Shown in pieces: positions 10,004-21,161 of a DNA stretch of 64,000 nt. The notes under the pieces were generated by a model. It was not told the origin of the DNA and ran no database searches. It saw nothing but the letters and a program-made list of their open reading frames with translations. A program made the position numbers and the translations under genes. This DNA is from Gigaspora rosea (Eukaryota; Glomeromycota; Glomeromycetes; Diversisporales; Gigasporaceae): positions 189,838 through 253,837 of the forward strand of contig QKWP01000101.1 in NCBI GenBank assembly GCA_003550325.1, given 5' to 3'. The number at the start of each line of letters is the position of its first letter. Position 1 is the first letter of the stretch.

Positions 10004-12706
10004 TCATGATTTTACGGCTGGAATAACTTGAGGATCGACATTTTCTTTATTGGTTTTTTGGCATTTTACTGATTCAACTTGAACACAGATCTTTGCACCA
10101 CTTTTTATTCGTATAAGTGGATCGACATCACGATTTATATTATAAAGGAACGATGTTAATGCTGGAATAGATTTAGACTTCGCCACATTATATCATGCTA
10201 CAAACTTCTCAAATGCAAGCTGAAGTTGGGATCTGCCATTTGCATAATCATGTTTGATCGTTTCAATAAATGACTCAAAAAAATCCGAATTGTTTCTGAA
10301 AATAAATTAATTTTTATCTACTTTAAACTAGATTCATATAGTACTCTGCAAAATCAAATCAAATTTCGAATTTGAATCAAATTAATTTGATTCAAATTCA
10401 AACTTTGATTTGATTTTGCAGGATACTAGGTTCATAAAAATAATATCGATATATAATATACATACTCTGAAACTGTAATTTGGTCCACATTAAGTTCTTC
10501 TAACTCCTGAGTTTGGTTATTCATCTGAGATATACTATTTAAAGGCTTATTATCGTTATGCATATGATGTTCAAGTTGATTGTTTGCATGTGTATTCAAT
10601 GACGCATAAAATGAAGGATCATTTGCCGTAATTTCTTAAAATAATATCATTAATATATATATTATTGTATTGATGAGTTTAAAAGCGTTCAATATTTAAA
10701 CACTTACCACATGCGATATATGCAAAATGAGCACGATCATCTGGCGTTAATGAATGAAATAAATTCAACAGTCCAATATTGTATCTTGCGGCTACCGCGT
10801 CTTGATGTTTGCATGGTGCTCTGAATGACCCAATAAAGCAAGTACATGTACTAAGTTCAATATTGACTGTGTAAAAAATATTGCCATTTGTTTGACTTGG
10901 AACCAAAAATTCCATTTCTGTTTCAGTTTGTTGAATTTTTGTTACATCAATCGTTTCCCAGCCAGGGCAGAGAAAACGTTTAGCTATTTAATATGACCGG
11001 AGTGACTATATGCTATTCCAAATAACCTACATTTGTAAAAACGTTCTATACTAGTGGTAATAAATAAGAACACTTGAATGCTGTTATAGGCCTGAGTGCG
11101 TGCGAACATGGTATCTTTTAATAGTCCAAAGCTGCGTTCTATATAGTTGTTTGTATTATTAGCACGTAAAAGAAGCCCAGTACGAAATGATATAGCCCAG
11201 CATTGTCGTCGTTTCCACAACAACTCAAAGTGTTTTTGCAATTGTGGATATAAAGAATAATAGTTGGTTTTTAACTCATTGTAAAAATTTTCCATTTCAG
11301 TTTCAGTTCATGCATATAGTACTCTTTTCATGTTGTCCATTATAGATGACTTATGCTCTTTAGCTATACTATGCTTTGCATTATGTAGACAATGCCAAAA
11401 TGCCTGGAGAACGTGAAATATACACAGTAATCTTCTTGATTAAGGCCAGCAATTTCTTATTGCATTTTGTTCAGCACATGAATTGTCTGTGAGAATAACC
11501 ATTGGACTATATCAGGACCACGGCTGAAGAAGGCATAATGTGGAAAAAGTATTTTTAAAAGGTTTATCCCTTTTTCAAAAGTTGCTTCTGACTCATCTGA
11601 CATTACAATAATACCCAAAGGCAATGCACCGGCAATGCAGCTTGTATACAACAAAACTATTGATGTATTTAATGGTTCAAAAGATGCAGACGCATCCATA
11701 AAACAGAGCTCACCCGCTTGATTGATTTTTTCATGAATATGATTCATCAGGTTTGTGACTATACAAAGAATAAAGGCATTGCCTAATTGTGAATTATATT
11801 CTTGAAATAAAGCACGACCTTGTCCTGACTTATTATAATTATAGACCACTTCTTTAAGTCACTGAAACATAGACATTCCATTTTGTCCTCCAAGATGTTC
11901 ATCACGGTACTGGTTGAATAAATTTAAAACATATGCATAGTCTGGATTTTGTGCGCGGTCTGCTAACAACTTCATAAGTTCCTGGTCATCACTTGCACTT
12001 AAGTAAAGATTATCCTCATAAATATGTAAGGCTGTTGCCAGCGAATGTCCATTAGTAAAGAGCTCAAGATACTTATTATGAACTTCCTCTTTAATACGTC
12101 GAAAGCTAAGAGACTTCGCACAATGAATAACATAATTATGTGCAAAGTTAATATTAACTTCCAGTGGGTGAGTAGTTTGGAGATTCTAACGCTCAATTCG
12201 AAGATGGATCGTAGCTGCACATCCTGTATTCCTAATACGTAATGAATGAGGTTTTTTTAAGATAGGACTCCCCTGTTTTTGTCTTACTTTATCGCTATGT
12301 ATGCAATAGCGCAATTCTCTGAAAATAACTTTTTCCCTTGTAATTGAAAACCTTTCGTCTCAGGCATAGTCATTTTTGACGCCTCTTCAAATTTAGTAAA
12401 CCATTTTTGTGAGTCTTCAATATTACTAACATTTACAAAAAAGGTTGCTTTGAATTAATTTATTAAAAATCCTTCTGGTGGAATAAAATCAGGAAGTTGT
12501 TGAACATCGGAAACCACATAATTATAATTTGGCAGAAGGATAGCTTTTATATTTACAGGTAATTGTTCTAATGGTTCAGGGAAATAATTTAACGTTTGCA
12601 TATCAAATGGCATCTCCATCTTATTTAAACTAAAGACGTGAATAATCACAAAATCTAGGCAAGTATTTTTAAAAGAGGAGGGTATGTGACAAAATTTGAT
12701 GGCCAC
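10004..12706 (-). pseudogene. MULE transposase pseudogene with SWIM zinc finger
   Basis: The N-terminal block is 12706-12455. The catalytic MULE domain at 11849-11457 contains CFMDASASFEPLNTSIVLLY and a following GALPLGI; the conserved Asp of the DDE triad is in FMDAS. Then comes the block 11295-10984 with NNYIERSFGLLKD. The SWIM zinc finger at 10915-10679 has CTCFIGSFRAPCKHQD (CxC...CxH). The SWIM exon ends in a donor (TGTG|GTAAGTG). Further exon-like pieces follow, the last ending at the TGA at 10004. Frameshifts separate the blocks and an in-frame TGA near 10194 replaces an expected Trp, so the gene is dead. A 90-bp MITE lies in a probable intron. It would have mobilised the surrounding element. 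Confidence 0.88.
10339..10428. mobile_element. 90-bp hAT-type MITE
   Basis: Ends are TAGTACTCTGCAAAATCAAA and the inverse of TAGTATCCTGCAAAATCAAA. The flanks GATTCATA (10331-10338) and GGTTCATA (10429-10436) agree at 7 of 8. The interior is a near-perfect palindrome of AAATTTGAATC words, resembling the 4029-4296 element. It sits within a likely intron of the MULE transposase. Confidence 0.7.
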
Positions 12707-13223
12707 AAAAATACATGAAAAAAGTTTTTTTTTTTTTTAATATAATCAACGCTTTGAAAAAAAAAAATCAAATCCGCCATTAGAATTTATCTTGTATTTA
12801 TTTAGTAGGGTGTTTAAAATTCTTGTGTATTATATATGTATGTCGTCATTCACCAAATTAAAAAGCATGTTATTACTTTTAATAGCGATATTCCTTATTT
12901 TCAAAAAAAAAAATTAAAAAAAAGCTCTAATTATTGCATTGTTGAAAAAATTGTCAGAAACGACCTCAGCTTATTAGTCTTTAATTACTTTTTTTTGCTT
13001 TTTTTTATCGCATATTATTTTATCTTAAAATATAGAAGTTATATGAGCATGCGCGGGAACTATGGGCATGATCTACAAGTTGCATAATCGTGTTCCCAAA
13101 AATAATCATGTGATTGATGATCAACAAAACCTGGCACAGAATATTTGAGTGCAATTTATTACTTGTTCATTACATAAAGCTACCTCTAAACAAATGTCTA
13201 AATCTGTCTATTATTATTAAATA

Positions 13224-13415
13224 ATGTGTATGAATTTTGAAACCATGCATATGATTTTTGCAGATATATTTTTATGCGCGTATGCTAGCATAATGCAGGT
13301 CAATTTATCCCAAGCATTTGGAAGTTCCCAACTGGAAAAAATTAATATAAATTATGTACAAGGTCAAGAGTGGTCAAAATTCCTTAATATTCCAACAATG
13401 GAGTGTTTTTTATAA
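13224..13415 (+). pseudogene. Short ORF shared by the two composite-element copies
   Basis: A 63-codon frame begins MCMNFETMHMIFADIFLCAY and continues ASIMQVNLSQAFGSSQLEK. The second copy at about 63741-63867 encodes the same peptide with scattered replacements, then stops early after QLEKLL. The two copies are aligned and similar, but the truncation in one argues against function. There are no recognised domains; it may be an exon fragment captured by the element. Confidence 0.25.
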
Positions 13416-14190
13416 ACCAGGTATAATACTGTGCATTACATGCATCATGTATAAAAAGCACTGAATAGCTATCACTAATTAAGATTAACTTTATACTTAG
13501 TTGTGTTTTGTCTTTAAGTTCAAAGTGCAGTAGTAATAATATAACATTCAATTTATTTATAAATTATTTTATTGTTTATATTTAATTTAGACATTTAGTC
13601 ACATAGTATTTTATTTAGTAAACTATTTAGACATTAGTCACATAGTATTTATTTAGTCAACTATTTAGGCATGCCAAAATATATTTAGACACTAAATGGT
13701 TGACTAAATTAAGTATTTCGACTAACAACATTAATCAGCACCAAATGTTATGATTGGTTGGGAGAACTTGATTAAATTGGGCTGGTTTAGTTTGATCGTG
13801 AACAAATATTAATTAAGGTTAAAGGGTTTAAAGCAATAAACTAACACACATAATTATGGTTATAAGTTTGTCTTTATTAATATAAATTAATACATCGGGT
13901 TATTATAATAATACTAAATACAATCAACTATCATTAACTTCTTGTCTCTCTACTCTTTTAAGCAGAAACTAAACCTTTATATACTCTTAATTTGGATGGG
14001 AGCTTTAAGCTCTCAATGGGAGCCTTAATCACTCATCTAAAGCTTTGAGTACCAGACTGGAGCTTTGAGCCCCAGATCAGAGCTATATCACCTGTAAATC
14101 ATTTCCCAAAATAAACCTTTGTTACAAGACTAACTAAATAAAGATAACAAAGAAAAAAAATAAAAATAACAAAATAAAAAAATATTATTA

Positions 14191-15450
14191 TTCGGCACAT
14201 GACATCATAGACTCTCTGCCCCAGGATCGCTGTCACCTTTTCACTGTCACGTGACTATGCCCAAAAAACCTCAAGTTCGTTTAAGTTAGGGTTGGGGTTC
14301 CTATAAGTCTTGATATTATAGTAAAATTGCTCAAGGAATTTTTTGTTAGGGCACGAAAGGTGATCTCTTATATAAATTTTAGTGAAATATGCAATTTTTG
14401 AAAAAGTGAACATTTTGGTTTGATCTTCTGCTTGTCATCAAGGAATGACTTGCACCTAGGGATGCCGCGGATCTGCGATAGCATAATATGTGCATAATTC
14501 AGATTTTACCGCAGAAGCATATGCGACAGCTATATTCGCATATCAAAATAAATTTCGCATAATTAATAAAGCATAATCTGCGCATAAAATGGCTGAAATT
14601 AAAGATCAAGTAATATTGGGTTTATCAATTTTCCCACCAGTTCATATTGGACGCATCATTTGATTGTACGAAACATAAATTTCATAAATTATCAGATTTG
14701 AAATTTCAAATAACGGTAGAATGTTAAGTAATAAACATATCATTAAAGTAGTATAAAAATTTAATAAGAAACATATATTAGGATACAAAGTTAATTTTTC
14801 GTTTACATAACATGGTGTTCCAGAATTCAGTATGCTGGTCAGATTTTTTTTTTTTTTAATCTACAGGAAATTAATATATGCTCATTTTCATACTCAGAAA
14901 ATTTTAGATCTTTTTTTTTGGTTCTATCGGGTAATTCCAGAAAATTAAGGTCACTATCGGGTGACACCGAAGAAAAAATTAAATTGCAAAAATGGAATAA
15001 TTGGAATGATTGAAAATTAAAAAAAAAGGTCGGCAGGTTATGCAAAATGAAAAATTAACTTTGCATGGCCTTATCCTAAAATTTTGCAGGAAATTTTTTG
15101 TTTGGAACAAAAGACAGTTTTGTAAACACAACTCTTTTCATAATTTTATATACACAGATTTTGTAGTTTTATTGGTAAGTTACAGATGGAGGTTTAGTAC
15201 TTACAATAATGATAACGATAAAAATTTATAATGATAAATTTCGCATATTTCTATCTAATCCGCATAATCTGTAGCATAATTTTAAAAAATTTATCACATA
15301 ATTCGCATAATTCGAAGTGTAAAGCAGGCAGTATTTGGGGTTTGCCACAGCAGAAATTAGGATCCATACTTGTGCTACATAAAATCGCGTGATAGTGAAA
15401 TTTTGACAGCGATGCTGGGGTAGCTTAAGAGAGTGTAAGTTGTGACGGGC
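14191..15450. mobile_element. GCATAAT-tiled element with ~60-bp TIRs
   Basis: The reverse complement of 14191-14252 (CGTGACAGTGAAAAGGTGAC, AGCGATCCTGGGGCAG) matches 15387-15450 (CGTGATAGTGAAATTTTGAC, AGCGATGCTGGGGTAG). Between them many copies of GCATAAT / ATTATGC occur at 14478-14595 and 15238-15315. A G-rich TTAGGGTTGGGGTT lies at 14286. The small frames at 14839-15231 lie in AT-rich filler and show no domain. Target duplication and superfamily are undetermined. The preceding stretch 13742-14190 shows only low-complexity GAGCTTT repeats. Confidence 0.5.
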
Positions 15451-16639
15451 TACACCTCAAGTTTTTCAATTATTTGTTTACTCAGGAGATTTTCCACTTG
15501 GTATATCGTACAATCGTATGATTTCTCCTAAAATCACGAAAGATCAGCATAGCCCCAGGTAGCGTGAGGTAATGCTGCAGTGATTTCCGGTATGAGCACA
15601 TGGTAACTGCGCATAGCAGGGTCACAATCCAGTTTGTGCTCCTTGGTATCTTGCTGCACATGTTTGTTTATCTCCCCTTTAGTAAACAATAGATTCACAC
15701 ATGTTAGCTTCGCTCATATAGCTAAAACTAGTTTATGCCCTTGGCATTTAGCTGTCAATGTTTGTCTATACCCCTTTTTGTAAACAATGTACTTAGCCTA
15801 GTTTTAGTTTCGCTAACAGTTTGGTATTGATTCACAGAGAATTAAAGGTGAATTGAAGGTGGATTATAGTACGAAGGCGAAGATATTTTTAACAACACTT
15901 ACGCCTCGAGGCTTGGGAAAGCCACCTCTGCCTTCCGCCTCAAAGAAATGAAGTCATGGTAAGGAAATCGTACAATAGAAGCGTATTCAATAGAGATAGT
16001 ATAGTTAGTTTAAAATCAATGTATTTATTAAGAGGGGAAAAGTATATATGACCCCCCTCTTCGATTCAATAAAGAGTAACTCACAGAGTTCAAATTAAAA
16101 CTACTTAACTTGAGTTCGAAGAACGAATAACTCAGTGAAGAGTTATAGTTCAACGTTGTAGAGTCGAAATTAGAGTAGAAGTGTTGGCTCTAGTAGCTAC
16201 CCCGAAAGTCCCTTGAATTAATACACTGTTATAATCCATAAACTGATGATACGTATCAGAGTAATCTCATGATCACGTGACATCGTTGAGTCACTTAACG
16301 ATCGATTCCCGCCTCGTTACAGCAAGACCCAAAGAACCTCGAGACCCGGACCAAATCTTCCACGCCTCTTTCTGCCTGCCAAGTCGAGGAACTAGAGTCT
16401 TGCACGCTTATAGGACATTTGATTGTATAGATAGTGGTGTTGTTGGTTGCATTTAGTTGTAGACCCCGACACCCACCATGTTCACAACGTACGTATGTAA
16501 GTACGTATGTATGTACAGAATATGAATTTGCAAATTTATGCACTATTCATTGAAAGTGCAACCATAGTTTCCAATAATATTTACTATCATAATCATTATG
16601 CTTGTAGGCTGAAAACTGCACCTGCATAATTTAGGTTAT
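15451..16639. other. Intergenic, possibly containing a solo LTR
   Basis: No ORF here is convincing. On the minus strand, TGTAACGAGGCGGGAATCG (from about 16325) leads into a GC-richer, ordered sequence with a TATATACTTTTCCCC and AATAAATACA stretch near 16030-16060, which has the look of a long terminal repeat. I could not find the matching end or a 5-bp duplication, so this stays a suggestion. Confidence 0.25.
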
Positions 16640-16705
16640 TGTATAACCATTATATAGTAAATAAAAAAAAACCAGTATCGGTAAATTATTTTTTGATAAT
16701 TGAAA

Positions 16706-19376
16706 ATGTCAAACGAAAATTTGACCGAATTAATCGTTGGTTTAAATAAACTAAATTTCTCTGATTGGCACAAATTAGCAGATACGAACGATCCAGACGG
16801 AATTTTCTGGCTCGGTTATTGTTACGAATTTGGAATTGGAGTCGAAAAGGATGAAAACGCGGCATTTGCACATTATCAAAAATCAGCAGGCATGAATAGT
16901 TCTAACGGAATTTATCAATATCAAGTTGGTTATTGTTATTATTTAGGAATTGGCGTCAAACTCGATAAGCAAAAGGCGTTTTCGTATTATTTGAAGTCTG
17001 CTGAGGCTGGAAATGCTATGGGAATTCGGAAAACTTTTATTTGCTACTATTATGGCATTAGCGTGGAAAAGGATGAAGATAAATATTTGAGATGGTTTTT
17101 TAAGTAAGTTAATTTTTAATTTTTTTTATTATAATAATTTGTAATTTCTTTATTTGAAATTGAGATCTCTTACAATTTATAATGATTAGAGAGTAAGTAT
17201 AAAGTGCATTTTCATCAACCAATCTATCAGCAATTTTATTAAGTTCATAAAAATTTATTGCTTGTTTGTTATTTTAGCCCGTGAGTATAAAGAATTAATA
17301 AATAATTTAGAAATAAAAACAAGTTTACAAAACAAGACCATAAATACTTATTTACCGCACCGTACAAATAATTTCATTCGCATTAATTTAGTCAGTGAGT
17401 ATAAAGAACATTTGATAATAATTTCTAGAAATAAAAAAAGCAAAACAAGTTCAAAACAAGATCTTAAATACCTATTTACCAATCATTTATTTCATTCGCA
17501 TTAATTTAGTTTGTGAGTATAAAGAACATTTAATAATTTCACTACATAAAAACAGCAAACCAAATTCGTTAAACAAGTTCATAAAATACTTATTTACCAT
17601 TCATTATGTACAAATCATTTCATTTGCATTAATTTAGTATGTGAGTATAAAGAATATTTGATAATTTCTAGAAATAAAAACAGCAAAACAAGATCACAAA
17701 ACAAGATCATAAATACTTATTTACCAATCATTTATTTCATTCGCATTAATCACTTCATTCAGCAGGTGAGTATAAAGAACATTTAATAAATTTACTACAT
17801 AAAAATCGCAAAACAAGCTCGCAAAACAAGTTCATAAATACTTATTTACCATTCATTATGTGCAAATCATTTCATTCGCATTAAATCAACAGGTGAGTAT
17901 AAAGAACATTTGATAATTTCTAGAATTAAAAACAGCAAAACAAGTTCACAAAACAGGATCATAAATACCTATTTACCAATCATTTACTCATTCGCATTAA
18001 TCATTTCATTCAGCGCGTGAGTATAAAAAACATTTAATAATTTTACGAAATAAAAATAGCAAAACAAGTTCACAAAGCAAGATCATAAATACTTAATTGC
18101 AGATTAAGACATGATGAATTTCGTAGAGATTACAAATGGGGAAAATGTGCACATTGTAATGAAGATAACACTCAACCAACATGGTGTCTACCATGCGACT
18201 CTGACATAACAACAAGGTGGACAAGTGGAAATAAAGATATCGATGATTGCACGAAAGAATTCCAACTTAGAGCCTGGAATTATGAAAATGCGATTGAATG
18301 GATTCCATTTAATAAATTATCTGATGTTAAAAAAATTGGTAAAGGAGGATTTGGTACTGTATATTCTGCAACCTGGTTGGATGGCATACATAAAGTTGAA
18401 AAAATTAAAGTTGATGGTGACAACTATTCCTACAAAAGAGCGCGTGAACCAAATAGCATCGTTGCACTCAAGCCATTGGCTAGTTCTGAGAATAATAACG
18501 ATTTCTTAAAAGAAGTAAACTAATTTATTATTGCTTTGATAATTTATCTAACAGTTTATTGAACTAATAAATCATTGTTTAAATTTTAAGTTTAAAAGTT
18601 TTATGGAATGTAAATTAAATTATAGTAGTCTCGCAATATATGGAATAACCCAAAACACAAAAACAAAAGAATATTTGATGGTCTTTCAGTATGCTGATAA
18701 TGGAAGTCTTCATAATTATTTGACAAAGAATTTTAGTGAGCTTACATGGCAGACTAAATTACAAATACTTGAAGATACTGCGGATGAGTTATTTATGATA
18801 CATAATAATGCAAAATATATTCATGCAGATTTTCATAGTGGTAATATTTTGCAAGATAAACGTGCTAATGAAAAAACACGATCCTATATCGCAGATCTAG
18901 GTTTGTCTAGAAAGTTAAATGAGAATATTTCAACTGGCGAAATTTATGGAGTTATGCCCTATGCTGCTCCTGAAGTTTTATCAGGAGATAAACCGTTTAC
19001 ACAAGCATCAGATATTTATGGATTTGGTGTTATTATGGCTGAAATGACAACTGGTCAAAGACCTTTTGATGGACGTAAATTTGATACTAAACTTTCAGTA
19101 GAAATTTGCAGGGGATTGCGACCAGAGTTTGCTTCTGGAACTCCTAAATGCTATATTGAATTGGCTGAGAAATGCATGAATTCTAATCCAAATGAACGAC
19201 CTCCTTTTGCTTGGGTAGTTCGGGATACAATAAGAGATTGGCTTAAGAAAATAACCAGTTCAGAAGATAATGAAATTAAAAAGCAATTCTTGGATGCTGA
19301 TAAAGTTATTAAATCATTGCCGATACCAAAGCATCCTGATGAAATGTACACCAGCAAAATTTTAGCACAAAATTAA
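16706..19376 (+). CDS. Sel1-repeat / tyrosine-kinase-like protein kinase
   Basis: Three exons are proposed: 16706-17103, 18103-18514 and 18591-19376 (531 aa). Phases agree: exon 1 leaves 2 nt, and exon 2 begins inside a codon to read FFK-LRHDEF. Residues 1-132 hold Sel1-like units (FWLGYCYEFGIGVEKDENAA and a following YQVGYCYYLGIGV). A Cys-rich linker CAHCNEDNTQPTWCLPC follows. The kinase domain has a glycine loop IGKGGFGTV near 210, VALK, a catalytic HADFHSGNIL near 348, DLG near 372 and AAPEVLSG. This kinase style is hugely expanded in Glomeromycotina; a signalling role is assumed from family and the substrate is unknown. The donor of intron 2 is GTAAAC, weak. Relative to copy B a small deletion near 19358 shortens the C-terminus. 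ATG at 16706 is the first Met of the Sel1 frame. An expressed transcript is not proven. Confidence 0.72.
17281..18102 (+). repeat. Seven-unit tandem array inside kinase intron 1
   Basis: Units begin with GTGAGTATAAAG at 17281, 17395, 17513, 17641, 17766, 17893 and 18017 (spacing 114-128 bp). Each contains AACAAGTTCACAAAACAAGA and TTTACCAATCATTTATTTCA. Most end in TTTAG or CATTCAG just before the next GTGAGT. The array therefore consists of potential introns joined almost end to end. Copy B has the same seven units (40270-41055). Confidence 0.88.
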
Positions 19377-20819
19377 TTTCAAAGGGCGATTAAAGAAGGT
19401 ATTTTATTTTCAACTATTATATTAAAATTATGCTTTATTGGTTTATTTAAAAATAATTATTGTTATTTGTTTATTTAGATTTGCCACATGATTCTGCTCA
19501 AAACAAGCTTGATTTTACCGAATCTTGAACATTTTTTATGTATACACCCGGATACTGTTAGTGTTAAAAGCTATAAATATATTGCAAAATTAGTTTTTTT
19601 TTTTTTGATTTGATTAAATATCAAACATTATTGAAAATAATATTGCAAAGTTGGGATTAATAATAATAAATAACAAACATTATTGAAAATAATATTACAA
19701 AATTTAGGTTAATATTTTTGCTTTGCTTTAGCCACTAATAAATTTATTTACTATATTTATTTTAAATTTATTTTTTAAAGACTTGGTTAGTAATATTATT
19801 TTTAAAAAATACGATAAACAATTTAAAAATTTAAAAAAATTATTTATAATTAAACCTCAATTTAATTATTAGTTTAAAAAACAAAAATCTGATAATTATA
19901 AAAATTGTGATTATATAAAAATTAAATTTTATATTTTATAACTGTATAATATATACTTAAGATAAAAAATTATATATTATATCAAGGTTGTAAATAACTA
20001 TATCAATAATAGTTCTAACAAGGTTTAATTAATATAAATCTTGTAATTTATATCAAGTATTTTGCAAAAAAAAAATATATAAAAAATAATACTTTGATTA
20101 GTTTTATTACTACAAAAAACTTAAAATAACTAACAAAGGATTAATTTACTATGTTTATTTAATAATTAAGACCTAATAACCTGTTAGTTATTTCTAATAA
20201 CTAATACTCAAAAAAATCAGATATCTATAAAATATTAGTTTTAACAAATAATATAAATTAATTTAATTAGTGTTTGTATAGAAAATTATATATAAAAAAT
20301 ATAATTTAGCTAATTACTTTTATTTGTAATTATGTATTATGTAGCATGTTATTTAATATATGAAAAAAAATGTATCGAGCAAATACAATGAGCTATATAA
20401 AATAAATAATTTTTTGTAGCAAAATATTAGAATAGAGTTTAATATAGGATAGATAATTTTTTTTTTGTTACTGCTTATTGTAATAAATAAATGAAGTAAT
20501 AACTTAAGAAATTAATCAAAAAAATTATACATATAAGTTTCTATTAGAATGGTTTTTCCAATAAATCTTACAATAAAAAGGAATGCTACAAGAGGTTTCG
20601 TCTTGCAATAATGAAGAAAAAGCTATGCTACAATTTATCGTGAATATTTAGATACTGTACTAAAAAAAAACCTATCAGTCTGTTCGATTAAAGTTATTTA
20701 TGGTTATTTCTGATTCCTCTGACTATGAAAAAAGCCTTTAATACATATAAACAATGGAAGATTATTGTAATGATGTGCTTAACTATCGAATAAAATATAA
20801 AATAGGATTACATTTACTT

Positions 20820-21012
20820 ATTGCACGGGTCTTATATGACAACCCGTGCTTTTTTTCATTTACTTATTGGCACGGGATTGTTACATCAGACACTGTGCAA
20901 TAAAATAGTTATTATATGGGTGTTGAATAACCCGTTACACACATGGGTTCATATTTAAATCCCGTGCCTTCGACACGGAATATGAACCCGTGTGTAACTG
21001 GGTTATTTATAA
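20820..21012. mobile_element. Copy-A-only hairpin insertion rich in CACGGG
   Basis: Copy B reads continuously from ATTACATTTACTT to GAATCAGTTGCAAAAAAG (about 44130-44156). A has about 190 extra bases containing two hairpins: GCACGGGT...ACCCGTGC at 20824-20850, and a larger one, GTTACACACATGGGTTCATA pairing with its inverse, at about 20932-20999. The exact ends and duplication are not clear. No coding content was found, although a forward frame crosses it by chance. Confidence 0.6.
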
Positions 21013-21161
21013 ATTTTTGTATCAGTTGCAAAAAAGAAATTGATAAAGGTTATAAGAAAATTGTTGAAGCTGAAAGTTTTGGTCTTCCTGATGCAAAATA
21101 TTGGATAAGCAAATATAAGAATCAAAAAAGATTACGGAGCAAAAAAATTATTATTATATAA
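21013..21161 (+). pseudogene. Sel1-like C-terminal fragment
   Basis: The frame reads KKEIDKGYKKIVEAESFGLP then DAKYWISKYKNQKRL and stops at 21161. It resembles half of a Sel1-like unit (ALP-DAKYWL pattern). Copy B has the counterpart at about 44110-44300, where the upstream part (NYRIKYKIGLHLLFESVAKK) is contiguous but frameshifted. In A the fragment is separated from that upstream part by the CACGGG insertion. It may be a lost last exon of the kinase gene. Confidence 0.3.

Larger units (their letters stand above)
9163..13152 (-). mobile_element. Mutator-like element (MULE), 3990 bp, 9-bp TSD
   Basis: Near-identical terminal inverted repeats of about 100 bp start GCACTCAAATATTCTGTGCC (9163-9262 against the reverse complement of 13040-13152). 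The 9-bp AATTTATTA is repeated exactly at 9154-9162 and 13153-13161. The second composite copy retains the empty site, ATGATTAATTTATTACTCC, near 63652-63670. Long inverted repeats with 9-11-bp duplications define MULEs, and the interior encodes a decayed MULE transposase on the minus strand. Confidence 0.92.
5963..13733. mobile_element. Large hAT-like non-coding element, copy 1 (two TEs nested inside)
   Basis: The left end TAATATTGTTAGCC matches the inverse of the right end, TAATGTTGTTAGTC. Flanking octamers ATTAGCAC (5955-5962) and ATCAGCAC (13734-13741) match at 7 of 8. Both ends carry repeated TGTCTAAATA words in inverted orientation. The same sequence, without the two nested insertions, begins again at 60499 and runs off the window. 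Removing the Harbinger-like element (6449-8230) and the MULE (9163-13152) leaves about 2 kb containing a minisatellite and a short ORF. No transposase of its own is visible. Confidence 0.65.

Noticed and set aside
16295..16543. 82-codon reverse frame upstream of the kinase gene
   Set aside because: GC-richer but without domain; it overlaps the possible LTR and a GTACGTATGTA simple repeat.
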